Below, one piece after another: positions 61,426-64,000 of a stretch of DNA of 64,000 bases. The notes under the pieces are model-generated. The model was not told the origin of the DNA. It was given only the letters and a program-made list of their open reading frames with translations, and did no database searches. Source of the stretch: Himantopus leucocephalus (lineage: Eukaryota; Chordata; Aves; Charadriiformes; Recurvirostridae). Within the stretch, counting starts at the first letter, position 1; each line of letters starts with the position of its first letter. The stretch lies in contig RSEF01000003.1 of assembly GCA_003993805.1 (NCBI GenBank), forward strand, positions 78,890,536 to 78,954,535. Reading direction: 5' to 3'. The position numbers were made by a program, and so were the translations under genes.

Positions 61426-62689
61426 TAACGCTTTGACTGAACACAGTTTCTGATTTAATTTTGCAGAACAGCAACGCAAAAAGCAGTGCAGATGAGCAAC
61501 GCTGTCAGCCTGGTCAGCACAAAGTAGCATTGCTGAGAAGGACAAGTAGAGAGAACAGAACTGAGAGGTTACTCCACTGGAGGAGATTAAGTTCTGCAGA
61601 AGGTTAATTGCTGTTCTCTGTAAGGCTACTCTAATTGATAGTGTTTATTTTTTTTTCCCCTGGTCATATGACTTGCCTCTGTTTATAGAAAGGATAAAAA
61701 CAAGCAGCAAAACAAATGTGGTGATATGTGAAAAAGTAATATTTTATTTGGTCACAGCTGGTTTAATAATTAGCTTTGGTGCATCTTCCACCTGGCTTCA
61801 TGAAACACATTATTTGACTCGGCTTTCTTTTTTTTTAATATGGAAGAGCTTTCACTGCAGCTGGCCAGATCTGGACTTTATAGGTCTTCAGCTCAGCAGT
61901 GGGCATAACAGATGAGGAACTGAATCATACAGGGAAAAACACAGAAAATTCTCTAATGGGGCAGCTCCTACCTTGCATGGGACATCGCAGGGCTTAGAGG
62001 AACTCAGCAGGAACTGGGAGCTCTTGTGAGTCTGGGAATAGCTGAGGTTAGCAGGCTTGTTTCTGAGGTTAGCTGGTACTGGCAGCTGTTGCCTTGGACA
62101 TGTTGTAGCCCATGGTCTCCTGCAAGGTCTCCTAGCTCCCACCACGACTAAGTACTGGGTGCAGACAGGTTTGAATCAGCCTTTTGTGATGCTTGTGAGC
62201 TAAATGAGCCTAAATCCCCAAAGTGCCCTGGGGATGTTGAAATGCTTATTGGGTTTTAAAAGGAAAATTCTGACCAGCTCCAATTTTTAAAGGGAAAACA
62301 CAGGGACTTTAAGCATGCGGTGTATTAGGAAATAGTTATTTGCTGGTTTTGAGCATCTCCATTTGGTAATGAACTTGAATCCCTAAAGTCCATATAGGTC
62401 TTCAACTTCATGTGTTTAATTTAATAGCAGATAAATCAGAAAAGTATGCTTGAGTGCATATGAGATCAGGTTAACACCTATAGAGATGTAAGGTTAGCAG
62501 AGGAAAGGCCAAAATCTGCTGTCACGCATCTGGTTGAAAGTAAATAACTTTATCTGCTTCTTTGGAGGTGCTCTGAATTGGTGTGTCCAGACCCAGCATT
62601 TCACTCCATATCTGCAAAGTGAAACAACATCTTAGATTTTTCCTGCTTTAATATCTCAAACTTTTCTTTTAGCTTTAACAAATTTAAAG

Positions 62690-63420
62690 ATATTTCTCCT
62701 TCTACATAGGCCAGCAAAATGTGTATGCACTACCTCTATTATTGGATAATATAGCTGGGATCCGAAGCTTTTTATCTGGATTCATGGAAAAGCCTTTTTT
62801 TCAAACAATTTGTTGCCACCATCTCAAACAATTTCAGATAAGCCTTTCACAAGGGAAAAACAGGGTCGTCAATAAACTGCTTAGTATTGCTTTAATGCAA
62901 TTGATTTTTGTGTTAGAGCTTGGTAAGCTCTTAAGAATTTAAAACCCATCAGGCATTTAACATACAAATGTTCAACACTCAGCGTTGCACCAGCTTTCAT
63001 CTGAAATAAACCAACAGAAGTAAGTAGGATTGCACAGGTGTAATTCACCAAAGAGTGTTATCTAACTGGTTTACTTTTCCTGTCACATCAAATACACTCC
63101 TTAGGGCGAGTCAATCTCAAGTTTAGTGGTGAAAACTGGCTAAATTTATTAGTAGCACGGATTCTTCTCAAGGTTTATGCCACAGTAGCCAAAATCGGCT
63201 ACGGTCTCTTCAATTTAATAATGTTGTATTTGGACAGATGATTGTTCACTTGAGTATTTTGAAATAGGAGTCAGTTACTGTGCAGACTCTGTTCAATCAA
63301 TTTCATGGCTTGGATACATTGTCCTTAGCTAATGGGTATCAACTTAATTGCTGCATGGAAATGTTCCTCTGCTGTACAATTCTTGCCGTGGTGGTATGCT
63401 GTTTTCAGCAGTCATTTCTC
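62690..63420. promoter_or_regulatory. Candidate conserved non-coding block
   Basis: About 700 bases of repeat-free, high-complexity sequence with many possible factor cores: a GATA-type AGATAAG at 62836-62842, GCAATTGATTT near 62898, several TTAATAA/CAATTTAATAATG stretches and AATCAATTTC near 63296. Open frames are short and unremarkable. The texture resembles deeply conserved vertebrate non-coding elements, but this is an impression needing alignment. Confidence 0.3.
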
Positions 63421-64000
63421 AGGAGTGGGTTGACGCTAATTTATATATTTAAATTCATTCATAACTAGCTGACCATTTACTAGGGCATGAAAATCAAGAA
63501 TTTAATTTGATTTTTTTCAGATGAGCTTGTCAAATTTGTTTATTGCACAGTACAATTTCATGGGCATAAATGTCTAAATTTACAAATTACCTACACTGAT
63601 AGACGCTTGAGCCAAAAAAAATACAGTAAGTGTTTTGGATAGTCAGCCTTGATGGATATAGTCTGGTGAGTCTTTTACTGGAGGAAAAAACCCTAGCGTA
63701 CTGTAGTGTAGCATTGTTACATCACTGTAACATTCATTTTTAGTTCAGTTTCAAAATAAGTAACCATCATTAGGAATCTTTGATAATAAAAAAATAGGCT
63801 GAACTTTGTCTTTAAGTTCATGTCTCTCCTTTTCATAGACTAATGTAATATATTGAATATAATATTACCTACTGAACCTTTAAAGTTGTATTTTCACTAA
63901 AACAAGTCTGCATTGAATCTACAGCAGTTCTGATGCATCTGAAAGCATTCATAAAGCCGTAGTATATAAAATCAATACACCGGACTGCTTCAAAATTGTT
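63421..64000. other. Non-coding stretch at window end, nothing recognised
   Basis: AT-rich unique sequence. No repeats, coding potential or structural signals stood out. Confidence 0.45.

Larger units (their letters stand above)
60031..62689. other. Non-coding stretch containing a CTCF-like site
   Basis: Unique sequence. It contains the CTCF-like match at 60385-60398, and an imperfect direct repeat at about 61349-61378 and 61393-61425, where AGTCAAAATACATTA recurs 44 bases apart. The stretch 61600-61860 is AT-rich high-complexity sequence with TAATTAG/CTAATTG cores and may be another element. The 94-codon frame at 60600-60884 has no recognisable domain. Confidence 0.4.

Overview
This window looks like intergenic or intronic DNA from a bird. 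The best evidence is five chicken-repeat-1 (CR1) non-LTR retrotransposon fragments, several carrying the typical avian 3' tail or the conserved CR1 3' region. The sequence is AT-rich and CpG-poor, with frequent poly-A/T runs and vertebrate-style low-complexity patches. Nothing prokaryotic is visible: no operons, ribosome binding sites, rRNA, tRNA or CRISPR arrays.

I find no convincing host protein-coding gene. Most open frames are 60-130 codons, often overlap one another on both strands, and lack recognisable domains. The exceptions are CR1 remnants: reverse transcriptase and C-terminal pieces on + around 36.0-37.2 kb, and a C-terminal piece on - around 20.25-20.51 kb. One unexplained 212-residue frame (41879-42517) and one short segment with good splice signals and an open reading frame (38141-38209) are listed as low-confidence candidates.

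Layout. 1-3.9 kb: unique sequence with a possible poly(A) signal near 3833. 4.0-4.2 kb: a 105-base duplication meeting at a single N. 6.07-6.16 kb: a MIR-like SINE remnant. 8.4 and 10.1 kb: small tandem duplications. 19.95-20.56 kb: antisense CR1 3' fragment. 26.6-27.1 kb: ancient sense CR1/L3-like remnant. 29.69 kb: a perfect 13-bp hairpin. 32.9, 36.0-37.2 and 39.5-40.1 kb: three CR1 fragments of different subfamilies and orientations. 50.7-51.5 kb and 53.6-54.3 kb: stretches resembling conserved non-coding regulatory elements, the first starting with a CpG cluster. 54.7-55.1 kb: a second duplication around an N. 59.9-60.4 kb: regulatory-like sequence and a strong CTCF-like match. 62.7-63.4 kb: another conserved-element-like block.

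The picture is of a repeat-poor avian gene desert or large intron with scattered candidate cis-regulatory elements. All four Ns sit at a duplicated sequence or a homopolymer, which suggests draft-assembly seams. I saw no sign of a new multi-gene system. The items most worth following are the candidate regulatory blocks, the possible cassette exon and the two N-centred duplications.
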